33,609 nucleotides of DNA from Aeromonas cavernicola (GCF_002795305.1 NZ_PGGC01000123.1:1-33609); one strand, 5' to 3'. Positions 1-8,854 are shown, numbered from the stretch's first letter. Made by a program: numbers and translations. The notes: generated from the sequence alone by a model not told the origin.

Positions 1-2
1 GT

Positions 3-53
3 CTCTATGGTGAGATGCTCTACAGCCTCACCACGCCCCTATCATCCCTATAA
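3..53 (+). CDS. C-terminal end of an upstream gene (partial)
   Basis: Frame 3 is open from the window edge and ends at TAA 51-53, giving the tail LYGEMLYSLTTPLSSL. The next gene starts 19 nt later with its ribosome-binding site in the gap, which is the spacing expected inside an operon. Too little is visible to name the product. Another open frame runs from base 1 straight into the SDR gene, so this reading is likely but not certain. Confidence 0.45.
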   Translation, partial: LYGEMLYSLTTPLSSL

Positions 54-72
54 CGAGAAGGAAATCCGAGCC

Positions 73-939
73 ATGAATCTTGAAGGGAAACTCGTGCTGC
101 TCACCGGTGCCAGCGGTGGCATCGGTGAAGAGCTGGCTCAAGAGCTCGCCGTCCAAGGAGCCCACCTGCTGCTGCATGGGCGCCGCGGGTCGGTGTTGGA
201 GCGGCTGCGCAAAACTCTGTCACACCCCGAGCGTCATCAGGTGGTGGTAGCCGATCTGGCGTTCCCGCACGAGCGGGCCGCCCTATTGCAGCACCCCGCG
301 CTGGAAGGTGGGGTCGATATTCTGATCAATAACGCGGGTTGTAATCAGTTTGCTTGGCTGGCAGATCAGAGCAGCGAACAGGTTGAGCGTCAGCTACGGC
401 TGAACATTGAGGCTCCCATTCAACTGACCCGCACCCTGCTGCCGACCCTGCGCAAACCGGGGATCATCATGAACATGGGATCGAGCCTTGGTCGCATTGG
501 CCACCCCGGTTACAGCGTCTACTGTGCCAGTAAATTCGCCCTGTATGGCTTTAGCGAAGCGTTAGGAAGGGAGCTGGCAGGCAGCGGCATCAAGGTGCTC
601 CACTTTGCCCCTCGCGCCACCCGTACCACCCTCAATTCTCAAGCGGCCTATGAGATGAATGCGGCGCTTGGCACCCGCACCGATAGCCCACAGGAAGTGG
701 CTGAACAGGCGGTACTGGCCCTGTGCCGTGAAACCCGCCGCCGCTGGCTTGGCTGGCCTGAGCAACTATTTGTGCGCCTCAATGCCTTGCTGCCGGCCCT
801 CGTCGACAAGGCCCTGAGCAAACAATTGCCGATCATCGAACGCTACGCCCGCCACCCGCAGGGCGCCGCCGAGCATGGCAGTAACGCTGATGAGTCAGCG
901 TCACTCGCCCGCCCCATTGCTACCCATAAGGAGCCTTAA
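73..939 (+). CDS. SDR-family NAD(P)-dependent oxidoreductase
   Basis: A 288-residue short-chain dehydrogenase with a Rossmann fold. The nucleotide-binding motif TGASGGIG lies near residue 12, NNAG follows near residue 88, and the catalytic Ser with YCASK near residues 140-155. Substrate is not readable. I chose ATG 73 because a purine-rich GAGAAGGAAA stretch precedes it and the protein then begins MNLEGKLVLLTGASGG, as SDRs usually do; an in-frame ATG at 7 would add an unlikely 22-residue tail. Its stop is 1 nt before the ATG of the exported TPR protein, and the latter's AAGGAG lies inside this gene's end, so the two are almost certainly co-transcribed and translationally coupled. The C-terminus is longer than in minimal SDRs and includes a hydrophobic/basic stretch. 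Confidence 0.88.
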   Translation: MNLEGKLVLLTGASGGIGEELAQELAVQGAHLLLHGRRGSVLERLRKTLSHPERHQVVVADLAFPHERAALLQHPALEGGVDILINNAGCNQFAWLADQSSEQVERQLRLNIEAPIQLTRTLLPTLRKPGIIMNMGSSLGRIGHPGYSVYCASKFALYGFSEALGRELAGSGIKVLHFAPRATRTTLNSQAAYEMNAALGTRTDSPQEVAEQAVLALCRETRRRWLGWPEQLFVRLNALLPALVDKALSKQLPIIERYARHPQGAAEHGSNADESASLARPIATHKEP

Positions 940-940
940 T

Positions 941-1576
941 ATGGCGATTATCCGTCCATCTACACCCCGTTGTCTGATCATCGCTTTGTTGCTTGGTTCA
1001 ACCACGCTACAGGCAGCCGAGGATGCCCTCGTCACCGTGCAACAGCAGTGGGCCACCTGCCAGTACCAGCAGAGCGGCAAAGAAAAAGAGCGCTGTCTGG
1101 AGACCTTGAGTAACCAAGCGGAAGCAGCCAGTGCCAAAGAGCCTTTTCGCACCGACCTGTTGATTTGGTCCGCCATCGTCAAGAGCACCTGGGCGGGCGC
1201 CAAAGGGGGGCTAGGAGCGCTCGGTTTGGTGAAGGAGGCCAAAGCCAAGCTGGAACTGGCGCTAAAACAGGACCCCAAGGCGCTGGATGGCTCGGCCTAT
1301 ACCAGTTTGGGCTCCCTTTACTACCAAGTGCCAGGCTGGCCAGTGGGCTTTGGCGATGATGAAAAAGCGGAGCAGCTGCTCAAACAAGCGCTGGCCATCA
1401 ATCCCACAGGGATTGACCCCAACTTCTTTTATGGCGATTTTCTGCTGGATCAGGGGCGCGAGGCCGAGGCCAAAACTTACCTCGACAAGGCGCTGGCCGC
1501 CCCTGCTCGCCCCGGCCGCGAGGTGGCTGATGAAGGGCGCAAAATGGAGATCCGCGAGCGGCTAGAAAAGCTATAA
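941..1576 (+). CDS. Exported TPR-repeat protein
   Basis: A 211-residue protein beginning with a signal peptide (MAIIRPSTPRCLIIALLLG, then STTLQAA, probable cleavage near residue 28). The mature part has TPR-like helices: the clearest are DGSAYTSLGSLYYQ, KAEQLLKQALAINP and FFYGDFLLDQGREAEAKTYL, around residues 115-190. Such periplasmic TPR proteins act as binding scaffolds; no partner is evident. Start ATG 941 follows AAGGAG at 928-933. It sits behind the SDR gene by 1 nt and ahead of the two-component pair by 84 nt containing a hairpin. Two cysteines near the mature N-terminus could form a disulfide. Specific function unknown. Confidence 0.8.
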   Translation: MAIIRPSTPRCLIIALLLGSTTLQAAEDALVTVQQQWATCQYQQSGKEKERCLETLSNQAEAASAKEPFRTDLLIWSAIVKSTWAGAKGGLGALGLVKEAKAKLELALKQDPKALDGSAYTSLGSLYYQVPGWPVGFGDDEKAEQLLKQALAINPTGIDPNFFYGDFLLDQGREAEAKTYLDKALAAPARPGREVADEGRKMEIRERLEKL

Positions 1577-1609
1577 ACTCCAAATGGATCAAAGATCTAT
1601 TTAAACTCC

Positions 1610-1635
1610 GCCCACCAGATTGCATACTGGTGGGC
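1610..1635 (+). terminator. Perfect 9-bp hairpin between TPR and regulator genes
   Basis: GCCCACCAG (1610-1618) and CTGGTGGGC (1627-1635) form a perfect stem with an 8-nt loop. No T-run follows, so it is either a weak or Rho-assisted terminator for the upstream operon or a dyad bound by a regulator. It lies 25 nt before the response-regulator ATG. Confidence 0.45.
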
Positions 1636-1660
1636 ACGGTTATGACAAGGAGAGTGGCGG

Positions 1661-2344
1661 ATGCGGATCTTGCTGGTGGAAGATGATGTGATGCTGGGGG
1701 ATGGGATGCAAGATGCCCTGCGTCACAGTGGTTATACCGTGGACTGGCTGCAACGTGGGTTGCCAGCCTTGGCAGCCCTCAAAAGCGACGAGTTTGCCGC
1801 CATGATCTTGGATCTCAACTTACCTGATATCGACGGCCTCAGCCTGCTGCGCAAGCTGCGACGCGAAGGCTACCAGCTGCCGGTGCTGATCCTCACAGCC
1901 CGCGACGCCCTTGATGACAGGGTCAGCGGCCTCGATGCTGGCTCCGACGACTACATGGTCAAACCCTTTGCCCTGCAAGAGCTCAATGCCCGTCTGCGCG
2001 CCCTGGTGCGCCGCAGCAAGGGACAAGCCCAAGCCGTGTTGGAGTATGGCGAGATTCTTATCTATCCCGAATCCCAGCAGGTGACCTATCAAGGCAACGC
2101 CGTCAAGCTCACCCCCCACGAATACAAGCTACTGCAAGAGTTGATCAGCCAGAGCGGTCGAGTGTTAAGTCGTGATCAACTGCAGCAAAGCCTCTACGGC
2201 TGGGATGACGGGGCCGAGAGCAATGCGGTAGAAGTGCACATTCACCATCTGCGCAAGAAGTTCTACAGCGATCTTATCCGCAACATTCGCGGGGTGGGTT
2301 ACATCATCCCTCAAGCCGATTCCGCCTCGCGAGCGCGCAACTGA
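1661..2344 (+). CDS. OmpR/QseB-family response regulator
   Basis: A 227-residue two-component regulator. The receiver domain (1-115) has the acidic pair ED/D at 7-9, the phospho-acceptor Asp51 in LDLNLPDIDG, Thr79 and Lys101 (MVKPF). A winged-helix DNA-binding domain follows (about 130-220) with the typical LTPHEYKLLQEL and EVHIHHLRKKF segments. The overall pattern resembles QseB/PmrA/TctD. AAGGAG at 1647-1652 precedes ATG 1661. Its TGA overlaps the kinase ATG by one base (TGATG), so the pair is translationally coupled. The signal and targets cannot be told from the sequence. Confidence 0.92.
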   Translation: MRILLVEDDVMLGDGMQDALRHSGYTVDWLQRGLPALAALKSDEFAAMILDLNLPDIDGLSLLRKLRREGYQLPVLILTARDALDDRVSGLDAGSDDYMVKPFALQELNARLRALVRRSKGQAQAVLEYGEILIYPESQQVTYQGNAVKLTPHEYKLLQELISQSGRVLSRDQLQQSLYGWDDGAESNAVEVHIHHLRKKFYSDLIRNIRGVGYIIPQADSASRARN

Positions 2345-3780
2345 TGAAACGACTGCGCTCCATTCGTCGCTTTCTGCTCAGCGGCGTCCTGACGCTGGTG
2401 AGCCTGAGCCTGACTCTCAGCGCGTTTATCGGCTACCTAGAAGCGAGCCACGAGATGGAAGAGCTGTTTGATGCTCGCCTCGCTCAGTCGGCTCGCGTCA
2501 CTAATCAGCTGCTGGCCCGCTACCTCGCTCAGCAGGGGGAACTCCCTGAAAATGGCACCGTCTATCAAGAGTGGGCGGCGCAACCTGACACCGCCCAACC
2601 GACGCCCAACGCAGCCGCTCGGTCAGGGGAGGAAGACGAGATCACCCCTTATGGCCACACCTTTGAACACAACCTCTATTTTCAGTTACTCAATCAGCAG
2701 GGTAACCTGCTGCTGCGCTCGCCCAACGCCCCCGCTCAACCATTAGTCACCCTGACTCGCGGTTTCGATAATGTTGACCAAGCGCACCATCAGTGGCGTA
2801 CCTTCACCCTCTACAACGAGGAAGAGCAGACTTGGCTGGTGGTCGCTGAGCGAGACGACGAGCGGGATGAGCTGGCCAGCAAAATGGCCACCCTTACCAT
2901 GCTGCCACTGTTTATTACTCTCCCCTTCCTGCTGGCGCTGCTCTGGTGGCTGATCACCCGAGGGCTCACTCCCCTGCGCCAGCTGGTGCAAGCCATCAGT
3001 GAACGTCATCCGGCTAATTTAAGTTCGCTCAATCTTAAGGTCAGTGCGCAGGAACTAACCCCGCTGACCAACGAGATCAACCGCTTGATGCAGGCGCTGG
3101 CGGAAACCCTTGAGCGGGAGAAACAGTTCACCAACGAAGCGGCCCACGAGCTGCGCACCCCGCTGGCAGTCCTGCGTATTCACAGTGAAAATGCGCTGGA
3201 TGCCCAAGATGACGAAAGCCGCCGCCAATCACTGCACAAGATGCTGCTGGCCCTTGATCGCAGTGATCGGTTGATCCGCCAACTGCTGACCCAAGCGCGT
3301 ATCGACAATCAACAAGGGCTGGTACTCAACGAGCTGGAGGTGGGTCATCTGCTACAAGGTACACTGGCAACGCTGGCCCCCATCGCCCTTAAGAAGGATC
3401 AGCAGTTGTCGCTAGAAAGCAGCAGCCCCTTGCTGATCATGGGCGAAATGACCCTGCTCGATCTGCTGTTTAGTAACCTGATCGACAATGCCCTGCGCTA
3501 TACCCCAGTCGGCGGCGACATCGCTGTCAACCTGCAACAGGAGGGTAACCGAGCCAGAATCGATGTGCGCGACAATGGCCCCGGCATTCCAACTACGGCG
3601 CTGCCGCGGCTGTTTGAACGCTTCTATCGGGTCAATCCCCAGCAAGGGGATGGGGTCGGATTGGGTATGGCCATCGTCGCGCGGATCGCCCAACTGCATA
3701 ACGCTGACCTTGATGTCCATAACCTGCCACAAGGGGGGCTGGAAGTGAGCATTTGGCTGCCACTTGCTTACCCAAAATAG
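2344..3780 (+). CDS. QseC-like sensor histidine kinase
   Basis: A 478-residue inner-membrane kinase partnering the regulator just upstream. It has two membrane segments (about 12-30 and 185-204) flanking a roughly 150-residue periplasmic sensor region, then a HAMP linker (about 205-258). The dimerisation box FTNEAAHELRTPLAVLRIHS holds His268. The ATPase domain shows the N box (NLIDNALRYTP), G1 (DNGPGIP), F (LFERFYR) and G2 (GDGVGLGMAI). The periplasmic domain has a Pro/Ala/Glu-rich stretch near residues 80-100 and no metal-binding cluster that I can recognise. Convergent with the DUF785 gene, whose stop lies 36 nt away. Confidence 0.92.
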   Translation: MKRLRSIRRFLLSGVLTLVSLSLTLSAFIGYLEASHEMEELFDARLAQSARVTNQLLARYLAQQGELPENGTVYQEWAAQPDTAQPTPNAAARSGEEDEITPYGHTFEHNLYFQLLNQQGNLLLRSPNAPAQPLVTLTRGFDNVDQAHHQWRTFTLYNEEEQTWLVVAERDDERDELASKMATLTMLPLFITLPFLLALLWWLITRGLTPLRQLVQAISERHPANLSSLNLKVSAQELTPLTNEINRLMQALAETLEREKQFTNEAAHELRTPLAVLRIHSENALDAQDDESRRQSLHKMLLALDRSDRLIRQLLTQARIDNQQGLVLNELEVGHLLQGTLATLAPIALKKDQQLSLESSSPLLIMGEMTLLDLLFSNLIDNALRYTPVGGDIAVNLQQEGNRARIDVRDNGPGIPTTALPRLFERFYRVNPQQGDGVGLGMAIVARIAQLHNADLDVHNLPQGGLEVSIWLPLAYPK

Positions 3781-3816
3781 TGATGATGGCATGCTTGCCA
3801 CCGCCATCTTCAGGCG

Positions 3817-4302
3817 TTAGCGACAGCGGGGTTGCACGGTAAAGGTGCGGCTGGCATCCACTGGCCCAAGATCGGCCAGCAAGCGGCGGCCCAGCAGTAC
3901 TGGGTAGATCATCTTGCTGCGATCTCGCAGGGTGAACCACTCTTGGTACACCTGATCGCCAAGGCAAATTGACAGGGTCACGATGGGTCTTTGCTCTATG
4001 CCACCGGCACCGCGGATCGTGACACTGCGTTCAACCGGCCGCTCAAACCGCTGCGATACGGTTTTTCCACTGTTGGCATCGGTTGCCTTGAACAAAAAAC
4101 TGACCCAAGGTTTGCCTTCTCGCTTAAACAAGGTGATAGCTCGGGCATCCAGCGAGGAGGTCAGGGCGCCGGTATCTAACTTCATCTTCACCGCCACCCC
4201 AGTGGGTAAAATAAGCCCCTTTTCAACCCAGCCATAGCTGGCTGCGGCCCACAGTTGCCCACTCGCCACTAACAGTAGCGCCAGCACGAGGCGGATCAGC
4301 AT
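3817..4302 (-). CDS. Exported retropepsin-like aspartic protease (DUF785 / 'RimK-associated zinc protease' family)
   Basis: A 161-residue protein with a signal peptide (MLIRLVLALLLVASGQLWAAA). The diagnostic segment is VKMKLDTGALTSSLDA, where D-T-G-A resembles the active-site motif of pepsin/retropepsin-type proteases. The family is often labelled 'ATP-dependent zinc protease', but the DTG motif speaks for an aspartyl-protease fold. An upstream in-frame ATG at 4410 would add 36 residues before the signal peptide, so I prefer 4302; the ribosome site there is weak. Convergent with the histidine kinase; transcription starts in the 400-nt gap shared with guaC. Substrate unknown. Confidence 0.72.
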   Translation of the reverse strand: MLIRLVLALLLVASGQLWAAASYGWVEKGLILPTGVAVKMKLDTGALTSSLDARAITLFKREGKPWVSFLFKATDANSGKTVSQRFERPVERSVTIRGAGGIEQRPIVTLSICLGDQVYQEWFTLRDRSKMIYPVLLGRRLLADLGPVDASRTFTVQPRCR

Positions 4303-4571
4303 ATTGCCTATCGTAGTGGCCGCTTGTCTGGTAGCAACAACGCGCTGTTCTCCATCCAAGAGCACGGTCTTATGAGTGCTAAATAATGAACATAAAAAGC
4401 GTGTTTTCATGACGTTATATAACCCTGGTTAGCAGTCGAATGGATGAAAAAGGGGGGCAATGGGAAAACAGATCAAGGGCGTGGCAGCCGACAATGAGCG
4501 CCAAAAAAGCCCGTCTCTGCCATCAGGTTGTGACGCCAAAGGCTATCACAATCACGTTTTTATTATCAGTC

Positions 4572-4599
4572 TTGTTCTGGCGGAATTTTTCCCTAGACT
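4572..4599 (+). promoter_or_regulatory. Candidate guaC promoter
   Basis: TTGTTC (4572-4577), a 16-nt spacer and TAGACT (4594-4599) form a moderate sigma70-like promoter. Transcription would begin near 4605, exactly where the leader hairpin starts. I see no full PurR box. Assigned by eye only. Confidence 0.35.
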
Positions 4600-4604
4600 G
4601 CTGT

Positions 4605-4637
4605 AAACCGGAGGCCCCAAAAACCACCGGTTTTTTT
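4605..4637 (+). terminator. Terminator-like hairpin in the guaC leader
   Basis: AAACCGG (4605-4611) pairs with CCGGTTT (4627-4633); after one A/A mismatch, GG pairs with CC. Seven T residues (4631-4637) follow. It lies 66 nt upstream of guaC and points into it. It may end transcription arriving from the left, or act as an attenuator if guaC transcription starts just before it. Confidence 0.6.
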
Positions 4638-4702
4638 GTGCCTGCCAACCCGTTGCGACGATCAACGTAACCTATCCAACAAGGCTCAATGAGGAATTTG
4701 TC

Positions 4703-5746
4703 ATGCGTATCGAAGAAGACCTGAAGCTTGGATTCAAGGATGTACTGTTCCGCCCCAAGCGCTCTACGCTCAAGAGCCGCGCCCAAGTCAGTCTGACCCG
4801 CCAGTTCACCTTCAAACATACCCAGACCCAATGGCAGGGGGTGCCGGTGATCGCCGCCAACATGGACACCGTTGGTAGCTTTGCCATGGCCCGTGCTCTG
4901 GCCAGCTTCGAAATGATGACAGCGGTCCACAAGCACTACAGCTTGGAGCAGTGGCAAGCCTTCATCAATGAAACCGATCCTGCCCTGCTGGGCCATGTCA
5001 TGGTCTCCACCGGTACATCCGCAGACGATTTGGCGAAAATCCGTCATATCCTCGCTATGTCGCCAGCCCTGCGCTTTATCTGCGTCGATGTGGCCAACGG
5101 CTACTCCGAGCACTTCGTCGAATTTGTGCGCAAAATTCGTGACGCCTGCCCTAACCACGTGATTCTGGCTGGCAACGTGGTCACTGGCGAGATGGTCGAA
5201 GAACTGATCCTCTCCGGCGCCGACATCGTCAAGGTCGGCATCGGCCCGGGTTCGGTCTGCACCACCCGCGTTAAGACCGGGGTGGGCTATCCGCAGCTCT
5301 CAGCCATCATCGAGTGTGCCGATGCAGCGCACGGCCTCGGCGGCCAAATCGTTGGTGATGGCGGCTGCACCTGCCCAGGCGATGTGGCCAAGGCGTTTGG
5401 CGGCGGCGCTGATTTTGTGATGCTGGGCGGTATGCTAGCCGCCCACGAGGAGTGCGGCGGAGAAGTGGTCGATGTGAACGGCGAGCCCTTCATGAAGTTC
5501 TACGGTATGAGCTCCTCCAGCGCCATGGACAAGCACGCCGGCGGCGTTGCCGAGTACCGCGCCTCCGAGGGCAAAACCGTGCTGCTGCCTTATCGCGGCC
5601 CAGTCGAGAATGCCGTGCGCGATATTCTGGGCGGCGTGCGCTCCACCTGTACCTACGTCGGTGCCAGCCAGCTGAAAGAGTTGACCAAGCGCACCACCTT
5701 TATCCGGGTGCGTGAGCAAGAAAACAACGTCTACGGTAAAGAGTAA
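4703..5746 (+). CDS. guaC: GMP reductase
   Basis: Converts GMP to IMP and ammonia with NADPH, part of purine salvage in the cytoplasm. The protein is 347 residues, the same length as E. coli GuaC, and near-identical in pattern throughout. It has the IMPDH/GMPR barrel signature [13 protein letters not shown] with catalytic Cys186 and Thr188, the [20 protein letters not shown] phosphate-binding region and the flap segment [16 protein letters not shown]. It lacks the CBS domains of IMP dehydrogenase, which supports GMP reductase. GAGGA at 4691-4695 fits ATG 4703. It has its own terminator (5791-5822), so it is monocistronic. The 3' end is also known as an attachment site of some Tn7-like CRISPR transposons; none is inserted here. 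Confidence 0.96.
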   Translation: MRIEEDLKLGFKDVLFRPKRSTLKSRAQVSLTRQFTFKHTQTQWQGVPVIAANMDTVGSFAMARALASFEMMTAVHKHYSLEQWQAFINETDPALLGHVMVSTGTSADDLAKIRHILAMSPALRFICVDVANGYSEHFVEFVRKIRDACPNHVILAGNVVTGEMVEELILSGADIVKVGIGPGSVCTTRVKTGVGYPQLSAIIECADAAHGLGGQIVGDGGCTCPGDVAKAFGGGADFVMLGGMLAAHEECGGEVVDVNGEPFMKFYGMSSSSAMDKHAGGVAEYRASEGKTVLLPYRGPVENAVRDILGGVRSTCTYVGASQLKELTKRTTFIRVREQENNVYGKE

Positions 5747-5790
5747 GCGACCGCAGAGCGCCGTCCCGCGCCGACACTTAGAAGCCAGCC

Positions 5791-5822
5791 AACCGGTGTG
5801 CTACCCTGCGCACCGGTTTTTT
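5791..5822 (+). terminator. Rho-independent terminator of guaC
   Basis: AACCGGTGTGC (5791-5801) pairs with GCGCACCGGTT (5808-5818), an 11-bp stem with one G-T wobble and a 6-nt loop, followed by a T-run to 5822. It ends just 19 nt before the earP start. Confidence 0.9.
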
Positions 5823-5841
5823 GCATCTGGAACCCCGAGCC

Positions 5842-7050
5842 ATGGCCAGCCCCCTGCCCCCGTTTGACTGGGATATCTTCTGTTGTGTTGTCGACAACTT
5901 CGGTGACATCGGCGTCACTTGGCGGCTGGCCCGCCAGTTGCGGCAGCAGGGGACGCTCCCCGGCCACAGTAACGACATACAGGTGCGGCTGTGGGTCGAC
6001 GATTTGACAAGCTTTGCCCGCATCTGTCCGGCACTCGATCCGGTGCAGGATGGCCAATGGGTCGAGGGCATCTATATCCAGCACTGGCATGAGACCTTGC
6101 CAACCGACATGACCCCGGCCAAGGTGGTGATCGAGGCCTTTGCCTGCGAGCTGCCCGCCCCCTTTATTGAACGAATGGCCGAGCAGATGGCGAGCCAACC
6201 CAGACCCCCATGCTGGATCAATCTGGAGTACCTCTCGGCGGAGAGCTGGGTCGAGGATTGCCACGGCCTCGCCTCGCCCCAGCGGGTTGGCAATAAAAGC
6301 TTCAACAAATACTTCTTCTTCCCTGGCTTTACCGCTAAAACCGGTGGTCTGTTGTGCGAGCAGGGGCTCATCGCCGAGCGGGAACGGTGGCAACAGGATA
6401 AGGCAGGGCTTGCCGCCTACTGGGCCAGCCTTGACCTGCCCGCACCACGTGAGCACGAGCTGCGGATCAGCCTTTTTACCTACGAGAGTGAGGCACTGAA
6501 TAGTCTGGTCAAGAGCTGGTGCCAGAGCGCCACGCCCATCACCCTGCTGTTGCCGCTGGGCCGCTCTCTCGCTGACGTGCTACGGGGGGCAGGCCTTGAA
6601 CAGGCTATGACCACCGCCAAGGTGGGGGATCTGCTCCACTCTGGCAACCTCACCATCAAGCTGCTGCCGATGACCGATCAAGCGGGCTACGATCGGCTGC
6701 TGTGGAGCTGCGATCTCAATCTGGTGCGTGGGGAGGACTCCTTTGTTCGGGCCCAATGGGCTGGCCGCCCTTTCCTGTGGCACATCTATCCACAACAAGA
6801 AGAGGCTCACCTGGTTAAGCTGGAGCAATTTCTCGATCACTACTTGGCCGAGTTGCCTGATGGGGGTAGTCAGTGGCTGCGCCACGTTAATCTGGCCCTT
6901 AATCGAGGAGAAGATACGGCTCAATGGTGGGCTCAGTGGCCAGATCAGGTCGCAATATGGCAGCAGCATAGCCGCCACTGGCCAACAGGGTTGCTCAAGG
7001 AGGGGGATCTCGTCACACGATTGGTGAAATTTCTGGAAAGCCGTATATAA
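5842..7050 (+). CDS. earP: EF-P arginine rhamnosyltransferase
   Basis: Transfers rhamnose from dTDP-rhamnose to Arg32 of elongation factor P, which enables EF-P to rescue ribosomes stalled at polyproline. The 402-residue protein carries the EarP N-terminal motif [16 protein letters not shown] with the acidic residues Asp18 and Asp22, and the C-terminal nucleotide-sugar motif [20 protein letters not shown]. The fold is GT-B type. I chose ATG 5842; a TTG in frame at 5821 lies inside the guaC terminator. efp follows 44 nt downstream and encodes the Arg32 type, as expected for this pair. The promoter must lie in the short gap after the guaC terminator, or expression is weak read-through. Confidence 0.93.
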   Translation: MASPLPPFDWDIFCCVVDNFGDIGVTWRLARQLRQQGTLPGHSNDIQVRLWVDDLTSFARICPALDPVQDGQWVEGIYIQHWHETLPTDMTPAKVVIEAFACELPAPFIERMAEQMASQPRPPCWINLEYLSAESWVEDCHGLASPQRVGNKSFNKYFFFPGFTAKTGGLLCEQGLIAERERWQQDKAGLAAYWASLDLPAPREHELRISLFTYESEALNSLVKSWCQSATPITLLLPLGRSLADVLRGAGLEQAMTTAKVGDLLHSGNLTIKLLPMTDQAGYDRLLWSCDLNLVRGEDSFVRAQWAGRPFLWHIYPQQEEAHLVKLEQFLDHYLAELPDGGSQWLRHVNLALNRGEDTAQWWAQWPDQVAIWQQHSRHWPTGLLKEGDLVTRLVKFLESRI

Positions 7051-7051
7051 T
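7021..7051 (+). promoter_or_regulatory. Candidate efp promoter at the end of earP
   Basis: A perfect TATAAT (7046-7051) overlaps the earP stop codon. TTGGTG at 7021-7026 lies upstream with a rather long 19-nt spacer. A separate promoter would let the abundant EF-P be made in excess of EarP. Confidence 0.45.
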
Positions 7052-7094
7052 CTGGCAGTTTTTATCTACCCGTTTCACGAACAGGAATTTTTAC

Positions 7095-7661
7095 ATGAAA
7101 ACCGCACAGGAAATCCGCGCTGGTAACGTCGTTATGATCGGCAACGAGCCGATGGTGGTCCAGAAGACTGAATTCAACAAATCTGGCCGTAACTCCGCCG
7201 TGGTCAAAATGAAGCTGAAGGGTCTGCTCAACGGCAGCGCCACTGAGACTGTCTTCAAGGCCGATGACAAGCTGGACGTGGTTCAACTGGAACGTAAAGA
7301 GTGCACCTACTCTTACTTCGCTGATCCCCTGTATGTCTTTATGGATACCGAGTACAACCAGTACGACGTCGAAAAAGACAACCTGGGTGATGCTCTCAAC
7401 TACATGGTTGATGGTATGGAAGACGTGTGCGAAGTGACTTTCTATAACGAGAAAGCGATCTCCGTAGAACTGCCAACCACCATCGTGCGTGAAGTGGAGT
7501 ACACCGAGCCTGCTGCCCGTGGCGATACCTCTGGTAAAGTGACCAAGCCTGCCCGCCTCAAAGGCACGACTTATGAACTGGCTGTTGCTGCTTTCGTTGA
7601 GATCGGTGACAAGATCGAGATCGACACCCGTACCGGTGAGTTCAAGCGTCGCGTTAACTAA
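7095..7661 (+). CDS. efp: Elongation factor P
   Basis: A 188-residue EF-P that binds between ribosomal P and E sites and promotes peptide bonds at consecutive prolines. The three-domain KOW/OB architecture is complete: the modification loop NKSGRNSA has Arg32 rather than Lys34-type chemistry, and the C-terminal [13 protein letters not shown] signature is present. Arg32 matches the rhamnosylation pathway and the earP gene upstream. AGGAA (7082-7086) sits before ATG 7095. Codon use looks strongly biased, as for a highly expressed gene. It ends in a strong terminator. Confidence 0.97.
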   Translation: MKTAQEIRAGNVVMIGNEPMVVQKTEFNKSGRNSAVVKMKLKGLLNGSATETVFKADDKLDVVQLERKECTYSYFADPLYVFMDTEYNQYDVEKDNLGDALNYMVDGMEDVCEVTFYNEKAISVELPTTIVREVEYTEPAARGDTSGKVTKPARLKGTTYELAVAAFVEIGDKIEIDTRTGEFKRRVN

Positions 7662-7675
7662 GTGACCATGGAACA

Positions 7676-7729
7676 GCTTGCGGCTCGCAAGCCATCTGAT
7701 ATGAAGGCGCCTACGGCGCCTTCATTTTT
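7676..7729 (+). terminator. Double-hairpin terminator of efp
   Basis: A first perfect hairpin GCTTGCG-GCT-CGCAAGC spans 7676-7692. A second, TGAAGGCGCC (7702-7711) with GGCGCCTTCA (7715-7724), has a 3-nt loop and is followed by five T (7725-7729). The second is a classical intrinsic terminator. Confidence 0.92.
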
Positions 7730-7781
7730 ACCAAGTCCCATTTACCTACTCCCAGCACCAAGGCTAATTCATCCCCTGCGG

Positions 7782-8510
7782 CTATAACCCCTTCGCAGCC
7801 AACATCTCTTTATAGCGTTGGTGCAACAGTTGAATGCGCTCAACATAAGCACGCGTCTCCGCATAGGGGGGCACTCCGCCATATTTTTCTACCGCGCCAG
7901 CGCCAGCATTGTAAGCAGCGCTGGCAAGGACAACGTTCCCGTCGTATTGCTTGAGCAGACCGGCTAAGTATTTCACACCACCAAAGATATTCTGCTCGGC
8001 CAATAACGCATTACCGACCCCCAACTCTCGCGCCGTCGCCGGCATTAACTGGGTCAGCCCCATCGCCCCTTTATGTGACACCGCAACGGGATTAAATGCT
8101 GACTCGGCATGGATCAGCGCGCGGATCAATGCGGGTTCTACTTGATAGGTGCGTGCGGCAGCCTTGATGGTGCTGGCATAGTCATAGAGGAACAGCCCGG
8201 TAGTTTGCCAATTGACATCCGAGGTTGGCTGGCAAGCAAAACAGTCATTAAATAGCAGCAGCTCGTAATGCCCCTGAGCAGGAGCCATATCGGAGTAGCT
8301 AACTACACCGTTTTTTTGTACCGATTTGTAAACCTGAACCTGATTAGGCTCAGCCAGCTGGGCAGAAGAGATCGCCCGCTCATCCGATGCAATCGTGGCA
8401 GACGCTGCGCTCTGCGCCGCCAAGATCACCACCTCAGCCGGTGGCACGGTCTGCCCACTACAGATCAGAGGCAGCCAAGACCAATAAGTGACTAGCATCC
8501 ATGCTTTCAA
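7782..8510 (-). CDS. SLT-type lytic murein transglycosylase with DUF4124-like N-terminus
   Basis: Cleaves peptidoglycan glycan strands, leaving 1,6-anhydro ends, in the periplasm. The C-terminal half has the SLT motifs: ALIHAESAFNPVAVSHKGAMG with the catalytic Glu, GLTQLMPATARELGV, and LASAAYNAGAGAVEKYGG. The N-terminal half has VYKSVQKNGVVSYSD, like the DUF4124 domain of exported proteins. I place the start at TTG 8510 because AGGAG lies 7 nt upstream and the protein then begins MKAWMLVTYWSWLPLICSG, a signal peptide. ATG 8498 also fits a shorter signal; a TTG at 8570 gives an implausible N-terminus. Convergent with efp; 242 residues. Confidence 0.82.
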   Translation of the reverse strand: MKAWMLVTYWSWLPLICSGQTVPPAEVVILAAQSAASATIASDERAISSAQLAEPNQVQVYKSVQKNGVVSYSDMAPAQGHYELLLFNDCFACQPTSDVNWQTTGLFLYDYASTIKAAARTYQVEPALIRALIHAESAFNPVAVSHKGAMGLTQLMPATARELGVGNALLAEQNIFGGVKYLAGLLKQYDGNVVLASAAYNAGAGAVEKYGGVPPYAETRAYVERIQLLHQRYKEMLAAKGL

Positions 8511-8854
8511 TCGCTTGCTCCTGCAAGGGCTGATTAAATTGAGTAAAACACCCGTGCCTCTTAAGGACAAGGTGCCGCCTCATGCCATGCTGAAAACACG
8601 CGCGCAGCCTGTGATCCGGTTTGCTAATGCTGACATGGCCCAGCCCCCACTCTGCAATATCAACGATCACCCATGACAGGCCTATGCGGTCGTCGCTCAG
8701 TCTTCATCAACCACCGCCGAGATAACAGAGGAACTATTCGCTTTTAGATAGACTGAAATGATATCTTGCTGGCTCATTTTTGCTCACCCCACTCGTTGTT
8801 GACGGGCTCGCGGTATGGCAATGCAGCATATGAACCCACGATAAGCAGGTCGTC
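8511..8854. other. Gene-free region between transglycosylase and acetyltransferase
   Basis: About 340 nt between divergent genes. It should carry both promoters, but no strong consensus box, dyad or conserved short gene could be made out. Confidence 0.4.

Larger units (their letters stand above)
4303..4702. other. Gene-free divergent region between DUF785 and guaC
   Basis: If the DUF785 protein starts at 4302, this 400-nt gap has no convincing gene. It must carry divergent promoters. The right half holds a candidate guaC promoter (4572-4599) and a terminator-like hairpin (4605-4637), listed separately. I see nothing recognisable in 4303-4560. Confidence 0.5.

Noticed and set aside
4440-4670. 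76-codon open frame in the guaC leader
   Set aside because: It runs through the candidate promoter and the terminator hairpin, has no protein-like pattern and no ribosome-binding site.
4523-5158. 211-codon frame antisense to guaC
   Set aside because: It mirrors the codon structure of guaC; low-complexity shadow frame with no recognisable domain.
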